Source of the DNA: Rhodobiaceae bacterium
GTDB taxonomy: Bacteria; Pseudomonadota; Alphaproteobacteria; Parvibaculales; Parvibaculaceae
Assembly (NCBI GenBank): GCA_002746275.1
Contig: NVWR01000001.1
Span: 1,106,137-1,113,846 of the forward strand
Reading direction: 5' to 3'
DNA length: 7,710 nt
Positions within the stretch are counted from its first letter, which is position 1, and every line of letters starts with the position of its first letter. The position numbers and the translations under genes are program-made. The notes beneath the pieces were generated by a model. It made no database searches and was not told where the DNA came from. It worked only from the letters and a program-made list of their open reading frames with translations. Shown piece by piece: positions 1 to 6,406 of the stretch.

Positions 1-1
1 C

Positions 2-451
2 GATGGCCATTTGGTCCTGGAAGCCGAATTAAAAAGACGGAAAAATAAGGAGCGCCCTCGCATCGTTCAGGCGATTGCAGAAGCACGCGCCCATGGCGAC
101 CTTTCCGAGAATGCCGAATACCATGCAGCAAAAGAAGCGCAAGGCCACAATGAAGGCCGGGTTCATGAGTTGGAAGACAAGCTTGCCCGGGCGGAAGTGA
201 TCGTCGTCTCAAAACTGTCCGGCAATACGGTCAAGTTTGGCGCTACGGTCAGTGTCGTCGACGAGGACACAGAACAGGAACGCACCTATCAGATCGTCGG
301 GGAAGACGAGGCGGATGTGTCAAAGGGCAAGATTTCAGTCTCCTCCCCCATCGCGCGCGCAATGATCAGCAAGGAAGTCGGCGACAGTGTGGAAGTCAAC
401 ACACCCGGTGGCGGCAAATCCTATGAGATCCTGAAAATCGTCTACAAGTAG
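2..451 (+). CDS. greA: Transcription elongation factor GreA (5' end cut by window edge)
   Basis: GreA binds backtracked RNA polymerase through the secondary channel and stimulates cleavage of the extruded RNA 3' end, rescuing stalled complexes in the cytoplasm. The visible 149 residues match the family closely. The N-terminal coiled coil carries the tip motif [16 protein letters not shown], with the two acidic tip residues equivalent to D41 and E44 of full-length GreA. The C-terminal FKBP-like globular domain includes [34 protein letters not shown] and a final [15 protein letters not shown]. The frame is open to the left edge. The TTG at position 11 is an internal Leu codon (context [13 protein letters not shown]), not the start. 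By comparison with the usual length of about 157 aa, roughly eight codons are missing upstream. A strong terminator follows, so the transcript probably ends here. Identification is very secure. Confidence 0.97.
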   Translation, partial: DGHLVLEAELKRRKNKERPRIVQAIAEARAHGDLSENAEYHAAKEAQGHNEGRVHELEDKLARAEVIVVSKLSGNTVKFGATVSVVDEDTEQERTYQIVGEDEADVSKGKISVSSPIARAMISKEVGDSVEVNTPGGGKSYEILKIVYK

Positions 452-476
452 ACACTAGACAACCGTTCTGAAGAAC

Positions 477-507
477 AAACCGCAGCGTTTCGCTGTGGTT
501 TTTCTTT
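477..507 (+). terminator. Rho-independent terminator after greA
   Basis: An 11-bp stem (477-487 paired with 491-501, one G.U pair at 482/496) closes a TTT loop and runs directly into a T-rich tract (TTTTTCTTT, 499-507). It lies 26 bp after the greA stop and ends 13 bp before the next start codon. Expression of the thioesterase gene therefore needs read-through or a promoter that I could not identify. Confidence 0.88.
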
Positions 508-520
508 ATGGAAAGCCCCC

Positions 521-964
521 ATGACCAAAAACCTCGACAATGTCGACCTGTTCAACACCTTCATGCCCGGCAGTGAAGAGGATCCCACGACGTTGCAAAT
601 GTTGGGCTTCAAGCTTCTCGACTGGGACGAAGACGCACAGAAAATCAGAGTTGAATTTCAGACACGACGAGAATTTCGCAACCCCGGCGGGATCATTCAG
701 GGCGGCATCATCGCTGCCATGTTGGACGACGCCTTCGGACCACTGATCATCATCGCCTCAGAACGCACACAGCGACCGGTCACACTCGATCTCAACATCT
801 CCTACATTTCCGCTGGCTATCACGGCCGCTTCGAATGCGAAGCACGCATCATCCGTAGGGGAAAATCTGTCGCATTTGTCGAAGGGGAATTGTTTGGTGA
901 TGACGGCGAGCTGGTCGCCCGGGCGACATCGACCGTCCGGCTTAGCTCAGTAAAGCCACGATAA
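521..964 (+). CDS. PaaI-type hotdog-fold acyl-CoA thioesterase
   Basis: This is a single-domain 4HBT/PaaI-like protein of 147 aa, the normal length for the family. Such proteins act as cytoplasmic oligomers and hydrolyse acyl- or aryl-CoA thioesters. The diagnostic stretch is residues 54-73: NPGGIIQGG leads into the hot-dog helix AAMLDDAFGP. It supplies the conserved Asn (N54), the GG pair (61-62) and the catalytic-type Asp (D69 or D70). The beta-sheet part follows as VTLDLNISYISAGYHGRF, FECEARIIRRGKSVAFVEGELFGDDGELVARATST. The usual HGG motif of PaaI is QGG here (Q60), a variant found in some branches. The substrate cannot be read from sequence. The ATG at 521 is preceded by a weak purine run (GGAAAG, 510-515). 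The gene converges on the Lrp gene with 7 bp between stops. A second reading frame inside this gene is a shadow. Confidence 0.88.
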   Translation: MTKNLDNVDLFNTFMPGSEEDPTTLQMLGFKLLDWDEDAQKIRVEFQTRREFRNPGGIIQGGIIAAMLDDAFGPLIIIASERTQRPVTLDLNISYISAGYHGRFECEARIIRRGKSVAFVEGELFGDDGELVARATSTVRLSSVKPR

Positions 965-971
965 TTACCGC

Positions 972-1457
972 CTAGTCGTCAACCGCGACATCGAACGGCA
1001 CGCCTGCCGCATGTTTTGACTGACGAATTGTGAGCGAAGTCCGGACACTTGCCACATTGGGCGCCGATGTGAGCTTCTCCGTGAGGAAACTCTGAAAACT
1101 TGCCAAATCCTGTGCCACACATTTCAGGATAAAGTCGATCTCACCGTTGAGCATGTGGCATTCCCGAACTTGGGGCCATCCGCCAACCATTGCCTCAAAA
1201 GCCTGAAGATCACTCTCCGCCTGAGAGTGAAGACCAACCATCGCAAAAACAGTGACATTGAACCCAAGCCCGTGTCCATCAAGTTCAGCATGATAGCCCT
1301 TGATGTATCCGGCCTTTTCAAGAGCACGAACCCGGCGCAAGCAAGGCGGTGGCGAAATGCCGACCCGGGCCGCCAACTCCACATTGGTGATGCGCCCATT
1401 GTCCTGAAGCTCTCTGAGAATGTGCAAATCAATATCGTCAAGCTTCGCGCGCTTCAT
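972..1457 (-). CDS. Lrp/AsnC family transcriptional regulator
   Basis: This is a 161-aa protein of standard Lrp/AsnC architecture. An N-terminal winged helix-turn-helix occupies about residues 6-60 (LDDIDLHILRELQDNGRIT, then VELAARVGISPPPCLRRVRALEKAGYI). A C-terminal RAM ligand-binding/oligomerisation domain occupies about 68-145 and includes GEIDFILKCVAQDLASFQSFL-type sequence around residues 105-125. Family members form octamers or similar assemblies that wrap DNA and respond to amino acids. The ATG at 1457 is chosen because it begins the conserved MKRAKLDDIDLHIL start and has GGAG (1463-1466 on the complement) five bases upstream. The frame extends to 1511, but that part has no family match and lies over repeats. 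The gene is divergent from the ELM1 gene. From memory this regulator often sits between greA and trxB in Rhizobiales. Its effector and targets are unknown. Confidence 0.95.
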   Translation of the reverse strand: MKRAKLDDIDLHILRELQDNGRITNVELAARVGISPPPCLRRVRALEKAGYIKGYHAELDGHGLGFNVTVFAMVGLHSQAESDLQAFEAMVGGWPQVRECHMLNGEIDFILKCVAQDLASFQSFLTEKLTSAPNVASVRTSLTIRQSKHAAGVPFDVAVDD

Positions 1458-1461
1458 GGGG

Positions 1462-1494
1462 TCTCCAGAATTTGGGGGGATCTCCAGAATTTGG
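1462..1494. repeat. Two 14-bp direct repeats over the lrp leader, possible operator pair
   Basis: TCTCCAGAATTTGG occurs at 1462-1475 and again, exactly, at 1481-1494, giving a 19-bp period. Within each copy CCAGAATTTGG (1465-1475 and 1484-1494) is an imperfect palindrome with four of five outer pairs matching. The copy nearest the gene contains the lrp Shine-Dalgarno sequence. Two near-palindromic sites, about two helical turns apart, at the start of an Lrp-family gene fit an autoregulatory site. A recent local duplication would look the same. Confidence 0.5.
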
Positions 1495-1530
1495 CTCCAC
1501 CGCCGCCCCAAATGTCGGGAGACAGAGCGC

Positions 1531-1542
1531 AGAACATGTTCT
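1531..1542. promoter_or_regulatory. Perfect 12-bp palindrome in the lrp/ELM1 divergent region
   Basis: AGAACATGTTCT is fully self-complementary. It lies near the middle of the 140-bp divergent intergenic region, 74 bp before the lrp start and 56 bp before the ELM1 start, so one bound dimer could affect both genes. It does not have the GTTC-N7-GTTC direct-repeat form of alphaproteobacterial LexA sites. No convincing -35/-10 pair was found for either gene, so the role as an operator is inferred from position and symmetry only. Confidence 0.35.
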
Positions 1543-1597
1543 ATTACTCCTTTTTACCCTGCTTTTCAGTAACAAAATTGCTCAAACGCGCACGAAC

Positions 1598-2590
1598 ATG
1601 ACCCAAACCACTGTTTCCATCGACCGTGCACGCCTTTCGCCCGACACCACTTGCTGGGTCGTGACCAACGGGCTGGCAGGGTTTGAAATGCAGGCGATCG
1701 GCGTTGCCGAGGCCTTGGGCCTGCAACCTATTCTGAAGCGGGTCAGCCCAGGCGCACCTTATAATTGGCTGGCCCCTTGGGGACCCGCAGCGCCTGATTC
1801 TCAAATCGCCCCTCCCTGGCCCGACCTTTTGATCGCCGGGGGACGCCAAGCCATTCCTTATGCACGCAAAATCCAGCGGCTGTCTGGCGGACAGACATTC
1901 ACAGTGATCTTTCAAGACCCAAAGGTCTCGCCCTCCAAGTTTGATCTTGTCTGGGCGCCAGTACACGACAAGCTGGAAGGCGCAAATGTCGTAAGCACCC
2001 TCACCGCCCCCAACCGGATCACACCGGAGAAACTAGCGGCAGGCGCGGACCAGTTGCGCAAACGATATGCAGCCTTGCCCGAGCGGAAAATCGCGGTCGT
2101 CATCGGTGGATCAAACCGGGTCTACGGTCTATCGCCCCCCAAAATGGAGAGCCTGGCGAAAGATCTGCGCGCCCTTGCTGAGCGCGAAAACATTGGCCTC
2201 ATCATCACCACCTCAAGACGAACCGGGGCGGAGGGAACGGCCCGGTTGCGGAGTATTTTGCAGGGTATTCCCCACGATATCTACGACCCGCTCTCCGATC
2301 CAGCCGACGAAAACCCTTATCCCGCCATGTTAGGTTTAAGTGAAACAACCCTCGTAACCTGCGACAGCCACAATATGGTGGGCGAAGCTGCCACAACCGG
2401 CCGTCCGGTCTATGTCATTGAATTAGAGGGTGGATCAGCCAAATTTCGCCGTTTTATCGACACGCTCTACGTTAACAATATAGCGCGACAATTTGACGGC
2501 TCGCTTGAACGTTGGTCCTACATTCCCTTAAATGCTACTCAAGAGATTGCTTCTGCGATTGCGCAAAGCTACGCCCGCACAAAGAGTTAA
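1598..2590 (+). CDS. Mitochondrial fission ELM1 family protein (DUF1022), GT-B-like
   Basis: This 330-aa protein matches the ELM1/DUF1022 family along its whole length. Recognised blocks are WVVTNGLAGFE (20-30), DLLIAGGRQAIPYAR (76-90), FQDPKVSPSKFDLVWAP (105-121), GGSNRVYG (170-177), SRRTG (206-210), NPYPAMLGLS (239-248) and CDSHNMVGEAATTGRPV (255-271). The family is named after a plant mitochondrial fission protein, but bacterial members have no established role. The two-lobed pattern, with a late E-A-A-T-x-G-R-P segment, resembles GT-B glycosyltransferases, so a sugar-transfer role is plausible. There is no signal peptide, so it is probably cytoplasmic or peripheral. The frame is open back to 1472, but the first ATG that fits the family N-terminus is 1598. 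No clear Shine-Dalgarno precedes it, so the start is moderately secure. The oxygenase gene follows after 28 bp, suggesting co-transcription. Confidence 0.9.
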   Translation: MTQTTVSIDRARLSPDTTCWVVTNGLAGFEMQAIGVAEALGLQPILKRVSPGAPYNWLAPWGPAAPDSQIAPPWPDLLIAGGRQAIPYARKIQRLSGGQTFTVIFQDPKVSPSKFDLVWAPVHDKLEGANVVSTLTAPNRITPEKLAAGADQLRKRYAALPERKIAVVIGGSNRVYGLSPPKMESLAKDLRALAERENIGLIITTSRRTGAEGTARLRSILQGIPHDIYDPLSDPADENPYPAMLGLSETTLVTCDSHNMVGEAATTGRPVYVIELEGGSAKFRRFIDTLYVNNIARQFDGSLERWSYIPLNATQEIASAIAQSYARTKS

Positions 2591-2618
2591 TACTGGAAAA
2601 CCCGATAGGTAACGTACG

Positions 2619-3254
2619 ATGGCCTTGATCGACCTGGACGCACTGCGCGCCACCCCACTTCAAACTAATCCCTACGACTATCTCGTCGTGCCAAATTTTG
2701 TGACCGATGAGGCGCTGGACCAGGTTATCCGCGACTATCCCAATGTCACGACTCCCGGGTCTGTACCGCCTTCTGAACTGGACATTCACGGCCAATTCGA
2801 CGCTTTGATGAAAGAGTTGAACGGACCAGCCTTTGAAGCAGTGATCGAAGAAAAATTCGACCTCGATCTGTCCGGACGCCCCACCATGTTCACCGTGCGG
2901 GGGCACTGTCGCGAAACCGACGGGAAAATTCATCCAGACAGCGAAACCAAAATCATCACCGTTCTGCTGTATCTCAACAAAGCCGAAGAATGGGACCATC
3001 AGGGTGGCAAGCTGCGCATCCTGCGAAGCCCGACCGACCTCGAAGATTTTGTTGATGAGGTCCCTCCTTATGGCGGCACACTGCTCATCTTCCGCCGGGC
3101 TGATCATTCCTGGCACGGCCACGAACCCTTCAAGGGGCCGCGCCGGGCCGTACAGATGAATTGGGTGACAGATCAGCGGGTGGTCCTGTCAGAGCAGCGT
3201 CGCCACCGTTTTTCGTCAACGATGAAGCGTCTCAATCCATTTTCCACCACTTGA
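2619..3254 (+). CDS. 2-oxoglutarate/Fe(II)-dependent oxygenase, prolyl-4-hydroxylase-like
   Basis: This 211-aa protein has the double-stranded beta-helix signature of Fe(II)/2OG dioxygenases, closest to the 2OG-FeII_Oxy_3 (P4H-like) group. Such enzymes couple oxidative decarboxylation of 2-oxoglutarate to hydroxylation or a related oxidation. The HxD iron-binding pair is H105-P-D107. The distal iron His lies in HSWHGHEPF (most likely H166). The 2OG carboxylate-binding Arg follows about ten residues later in GPRRAVQMNW (R175 or R176). Core strands ITVLLYLNK, GGKLRIL and YGGTLLIF fit the fold. The ligand set is complete, so the enzyme should be active. Nothing in the sequence fixes the substrate, which may be protein, peptide, lipid or glycan. 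AGG at 2607-2609 provides a weak ribosome-binding site for ATG 2619. The position between the ELM1 and 659-aa genes suggests a shared pathway. Confidence 0.88.
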   Translation: MALIDLDALRATPLQTNPYDYLVVPNFVTDEALDQVIRDYPNVTTPGSVPPSELDIHGQFDALMKELNGPAFEAVIEEKFDLDLSGRPTMFTVRGHCRETDGKIHPDSETKIITVLLYLNKAEEWDHQGGKLRILRSPTDLEDFVDEVPPYGGTLLIFRRADHSWHGHEPFKGPRRAVQMNWVTDQRVVLSEQRRHRFSSTMKRLNPFSTT

Positions 3255-3329
3255 ACCAGATCAAAGCAGCGCGCCGCGCATATCGCTAAACAAGAGTCTG
3301 AACCAATTCGACAGGTACAAGAGAGTTCA

Positions 3330-5309
3330 ATGTCGCTAAACATCGAAACCTTCAAGAATGCAGACCTGTCCCAGGGCTGGCGGCCCGGCAACAACGCGGG
3401 CGGCACCTCGCTATTCAAAGCACTAGGCCACCCCTTGGCTGCCCCCAAGGGCCGCGCCATCATAGAAACTCTGAAAACATTTAAATCTGTCGCTGTCTAT
3501 GACCCGACCGGCACGATTGGGAATTTTCACGCCTATTACGATCTCACAGAAATTCCCCTCGAAGGTTACTATGTCCAACGCATCGAAGATTTAGGCCAGT
3601 CATTTTTGGGCCATGATGCACACCCTATTTCTGAATGTGCGAAGGGGACCGCGGACGCCGTTCTCGTGCTTCTTTTTGACTCTGAAAAAATACTCGCCCC
3701 TCTCGCTCACATGTTCCCAAAGGGGGCAACCATCCTCACTTTGGATGATATGCGTTTGCCCGACGAGATGCTCACCAACAAGAAGAACTACCTCGACCCG
3801 ATGAATTTCGCGACCAACTTCGCCTTCCTGCGTGACCACAAAGGAATCAACGGGTCGGATGGTTTGCATACCCGTGTGGCAAGCGCCAACTATTGGTCCG
3901 CTCGCGGCGCCCAGGACCCAAAGCTGTGGCTGTGTCTGTTTGATGAAGCGGGCGAGCCTCTCGCAACATGGGAACAAGACCTGCCTGCCGCCAATTGTCC
4001 TTATGCAATCGACAGTCAGACGGTGCGCGAAAAGTTCAATCTGGATGACTATCAAGGCTCGCTCTTCATTCACGCCATCCGCATCGCGGGTCACGACGTG
4101 GTGAAATATGCCATGGATGTTTACGGCGACAATGGGAAGAGCCTCACCTGCACCCACGACGCCAACGCCTGGCCAGCAGACTATTACGCGGGCATGCCGG
4201 CTGCCGATGAAGGAGAAGTGCTCACTCTCATTGTGCAAAATTCTCACCCTATGCCGATCCCGCCAAAGTCCGTCGGGTTCAACATTGTGGGCGCGCAGGA
4301 CATTGCCTGGCATGAAGAAGAGATCCCCCCCTTCGGCACGAAAATACTGAACGTCTCAGAAATGCTTCCTCAGGCATCATTCCCCGACCAGATCGAAACC
4401 GTCGCCGGGCGATATTTCGTGCGTCCCCGATATGAAGTCGTTCGCACGAAGACAGGTCAGCGCCGCATGGCTCATGGCAATGTGGAACGCACGGACCTGG
4501 AGCCCAACCCTGAAATTGCGGAGCTAGCAGCAACGATGGGCAAGGGCTACATCATGCCCCTGCCCGTGCTGCCGACAGACCTGTTCAACTCCACCGTTCT
4601 GCCAACACCCATGGCGCGCGGCGAACAAGAAATGCCGCTGCGCATTGAACTGATGGACGCCGATGGATCGATGGTCGCCTCAAAATATCTCGGGCGCATC
4701 CCGCGCCGCGACCATATCGCCATCGACATTGACGCTTGGCTTGCAGAAGAAAGCAGCAAGCTGCCGTCGGGCCATGGCCATGTAGAATTTCTCTATGACT
4801 TTAGAGAAGGCGGCGACGCCAACGGCTGGCTGCACGCACTTGGCCGGTACGAACAAAAATCGTCTGGCCATCGCGCAGAAACGATTTTTGGCGCCCACAT
4901 CTACAACACAGCCAACATCTACAAAGATGAACCACAATCTTACATCGGCAAGCCGCCAGGTCTCACCACCCGCCTTTTCCTGCGCTTGGGTGACGGCGAC
5001 AAAGACACGCTGTGTCACCTGGTCTATCCCGCATCCACCCCGTGGCACGAGACCTCAGACACCCATCTGATTCTACACAATGCCAACGGCGAGCCCGTGG
5101 CAGAACACCGTATCAAAATCAATTGCGGTGGCTCCCACTTCTGGCGCTACCACGATATGTTCTCACCAGAAGAACGCTCACGCGTCAGTGTAGATGGAAA
5201 AGACGTCGGCTACGTCATCATCCGCGACACAAGCTGTCGCCTGTTCGGCTTCCATGGCCTCATCAACGGCGATACCAGCTTCTGCCTCGATCACATGTTC
5301 GGCTTCTAA
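3330..5309 (+). CDS. Uncharacterised 659-aa protein with repeated beta-rich modules
   Basis: I do not recognise a named family. The ATG at 3330 is preceded by a GAGAG purine run (3320-3325 region) at suitable spacing, and coding character holds to 5309. There is no signal peptide or membrane helix, so it is probably cytoplasmic. Residues about 43-145 alternate beta and alpha in a Rossmann-like way: SVAVYDPTGTIGNFHAYYDL (53-72), then ADAVLVLLFDSEKI (108-121) and PKGATILTLDDMRLP (130-144). The rest is beta-rich. Three segments look like copies of one module: about 199-281, 437-526 and 578-659. Each begins with a hydrophobic strand and a D/N-x-x-G-E/S turn, has a central G-x-h-x-h strand and a Y/V strand, and ends with a His-bearing motif (THDAN, GAHIYN, LDHMFGF). 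A spacer element, IPPFGTKILNVSEMLP, lies at 332-347. The C-terminus is rich in His and Cys (C599, C636, C652). The gene follows the oxygenase by 75 bp on the same strand. A structural, binding or glycan-modifying role is possible but unproven. Confidence 0.85.
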   Translation: MSLNIETFKNADLSQGWRPGNNAGGTSLFKALGHPLAAPKGRAIIETLKTFKSVAVYDPTGTIGNFHAYYDLTEIPLEGYYVQRIEDLGQSFLGHDAHPISECAKGTADAVLVLLFDSEKILAPLAHMFPKGATILTLDDMRLPDEMLTNKKNYLDPMNFATNFAFLRDHKGINGSDGLHTRVASANYWSARGAQDPKLWLCLFDEAGEPLATWEQDLPAANCPYAIDSQTVREKFNLDDYQGSLFIHAIRIAGHDVVKYAMDVYGDNGKSLTCTHDANAWPADYYAGMPAADEGEVLTLIVQNSHPMPIPPKSVGFNIVGAQDIAWHEEEIPPFGTKILNVSEMLPQASFPDQIETVAGRYFVRPRYEVVRTKTGQRRMAHGNVERTDLEPNPEIAELAATMGKGYIMPLPVLPTDLFNSTVLPTPMARGEQEMPLRIELMDADGSMVASKYLGRIPRRDHIAIDIDAWLAEESSKLPSGHGHVEFLYDFREGGDANGWLHALGRYEQKSSGHRAETIFGAHIYNTANIYKDEPQSYIGKPPGLTTRLFLRLGDGDKDTLCHLVYPASTPWHETSDTHLILHNANGEPVAEHRIKINCGGSHFWRYHDMFSPEERSRVSVDGKDVGYVIIRDTSCRLFGFHGLINGDTSFCLDHMFGF

Positions 5310-5390
5310 CGCGAGCTGAATTTCGGTGCCCGGACGTTCAGATAGGCTATGGTCACATCCATGTTTTGACCTGCTGGTGGGAGCCGTATC

Positions 5391-6293
5391 ATGCGTTTTT
5401 TCTTCAAGATCATCCTTGGCCTTGTCGCCCTTGTTTTCATCGCCTTGGCAATCTTCCTGGTGCCTCCACATTTGCAGGTACGCGGGGTCGAACCTGACCT
5501 GCCCGATGAAGCAGCCCTTCGATCTCTCATGGCGGTGGAAAACGGACCCATCGCCGTCCGCTACATCGTGAACGCCAGTCAGCCTGTCGGTGACAGAGCC
5601 TTGTCGCACCTGTCTTTTCTCATTGAGTGGGAAAACGGCAATCTATTCATGATTGATGCTGGCATGGACGAAGACACTGCAGCGGCATTTGTCGAACTCA
5701 TCGGGACTCTCAGCGGCGGTGGCGAGGGCACATTCTTCGGCACAGTCGCCGATCAGATGGCCGACAATATTCAACAAGTGAAAGGCGTTGGCTTTACCCA
5801 TCTCCACATCGACCACACACAAGGGATCGGGGCTTTTTGTGACGCACGCGGCAGTGGTGCCGAATTATATCAAACGGATTGGCAACACGATCTGCAGAAC
5901 TTCAACACAACGGAAGGGGCGGCCCTTCTCGCCAATTCCTGTCTGACCCGTGGCGCACTGCAAGACGCACCGATCATGACCAGCCCCAATTTCCCGGGCC
6001 TGGGGATCATAGGGCTTGGCGGCCACACGCCCGGTTCAACACTCTTTGCCGTTGGGCTCAAAGATCACCTCTGGCTTTTCTCCGGCGACACCACCAATGC
6101 CCATGACGATATCCTGTCAAACACCGGAAAGGGTTTCGTCTATTCAAACCTTCTCGTGCCCGAAAACACCGGACGCACAGAAGCGCTGCGCCTGTGGCTC
6201 CGCGAGCTTGATGCCGAGAACGACATCAATGTGGTCGTGTCCCACGATCTCGAAGCCCTCCAGACAACCGGCATGGCACCATTTGCGCCTTAG
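5391..6293 (+). CDS. Membrane-anchored metallo-beta-lactamase-fold hydrolase
   Basis: This 300-aa MBL-fold protein has the full set of metal ligands: H137-x-H139-x-D141-H142 (THLHIDHTQGI), H212 in GGHTPGS, D233 in FSGDTTNA and a late H285 in VVVSHD. A bound di-metal centre and hydrolase activity are therefore expected. An N-terminal hydrophobic helix (about residues 5-24) after MRFFFK has no lipobox Cys or clear cleavage site. It reads as a signal anchor that puts the catalytic domain in the periplasm. The HxHxDH/GHTPGS pattern is shared by lactonases, glyoxalase II-like enzymes and others, so the substrate is open; lactone hydrolysis is one option. GGGAG about eight bases upstream supports ATG 5391. 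It follows the 659-aa gene by 81 bp on the same strand. It may end that operon, since the next gene has its own operator-like leader. Confidence 0.9.
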   Translation: MRFFFKIILGLVALVFIALAIFLVPPHLQVRGVEPDLPDEAALRSLMAVENGPIAVRYIVNASQPVGDRALSHLSFLIEWENGNLFMIDAGMDEDTAAAFVELIGTLSGGGEGTFFGTVADQMADNIQQVKGVGFTHLHIDHTQGIGAFCDARGSGAELYQTDWQHDLQNFNTTEGAALLANSCLTRGALQDAPIMTSPNFPGLGIIGLGGHTPGSTLFAVGLKDHLWLFSGDTTNAHDDILSNTGKGFVYSNLLVPENTGRTEALRLWLRELDAENDINVVVSHDLEALQTTGMAPFAP

Positions 6294-6348
6294 GCCGAGC
6301 AAAGACCTCAGAAAGGGCGGCAATCGTTCCTTTCACTCTTGAAATTTT

Positions 6349-6394
6349 ATTGGAATAGTTCTAACTAACACGTAAGAGTTAGAACTATTCCAAT
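6349..6394. promoter_or_regulatory. 46-bp perfect inverted repeat, probable operator of the peroxiredoxin gene
   Basis: Bases 6349-6366 are the exact reverse complement of 6377-6394, giving 18-bp arms around a 10-base centre. Each arm also contains an imperfect 15-base 7-1-7 palindrome (TTGGAATAGTTCTAA at 6350-6364, TTAGAACTATTCCAA at 6379-6393; five of seven pairs). That resembles the boxes bound by Fur-superfamily regulators such as PerR or Irr. A -35-like TTGAAA lies at 6339-6344, so the arms would overlap the -10 region, although no good -10 is visible. There is no U-tract, and the Shine-Dalgarno begins 2 bases after the repeat, so it is not a terminator. If transcribed it could instead fold beside the ribosome-binding site. 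Confidence 0.65.
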
Positions 6395-6396
6395 TT

Positions 6397-6402
6397 GGAG
6401 AG
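6397..6402 (+). promoter_or_regulatory. Ribosome-binding site that decides the peroxiredoxin start
   Basis: GGAGAG lies four bases before ATG 6407. The in-frame TTG at 6395 overlaps this site and would add residues with no family match, so 6407 is the start. Confidence 0.8.
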
Positions 6403-6406
6403 AATC

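Noticed and set aside
11..13. TTG as the start of greA
   Set aside because: The frame is open to the window edge and the preceding codons fit the GreA N-terminus, so this is an internal Leu codon of a truncated gene.
1155..1601. Plus-strand open frame (148 aa) opposite the lrp gene
   Set aside because: It is antisense to a clear Lrp/AsnC protein and resembles no family.
2535..3122. Minus-strand open frame (195 aa) over the oxygenase gene
   Set aside because: The plus strand here encodes an oxygenase with all iron and 2OG ligands; the antisense product shows no motif.
3600..4313. Long minus-strand open frame (237 aa) inside the 659-aa gene
   Set aside because: It lies opposite a frame with consistent protein-like composition and three related modules, has no recognisable motif, and high-GC codon bias commonly keeps the antisense frame open.
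5316..5341. Possible terminator hairpin after the 659-aa gene (CTGAA/TTCAG)
   Set aside because: Only five paired bases around a 16-base loop and no T-tract.
5012..5497. Plus-strand open frame (161 aa) bridging the 659-aa and MBL genes
   Set aside because: It overlaps the 3' end of one real gene and the 5' end of another in a different frame; composition is Arg/Pro/Leu-rich, typical of a shadow frame.
6311..6334. Hairpin GAAAGG/CCTTTC after the MBL gene as a terminator
   Set aside because: Six or seven pairs with a 10-base loop and a following sequence that is not a U-tract; too weak to call.
6349..6394. Classical OxyR site at the inverted repeat
   Set aside because: ATAG (6355-6358) and CTAT (6385-6388) are present, but the 26-base gap does not fit the four-element ATAG-N7-CTAT spacing.
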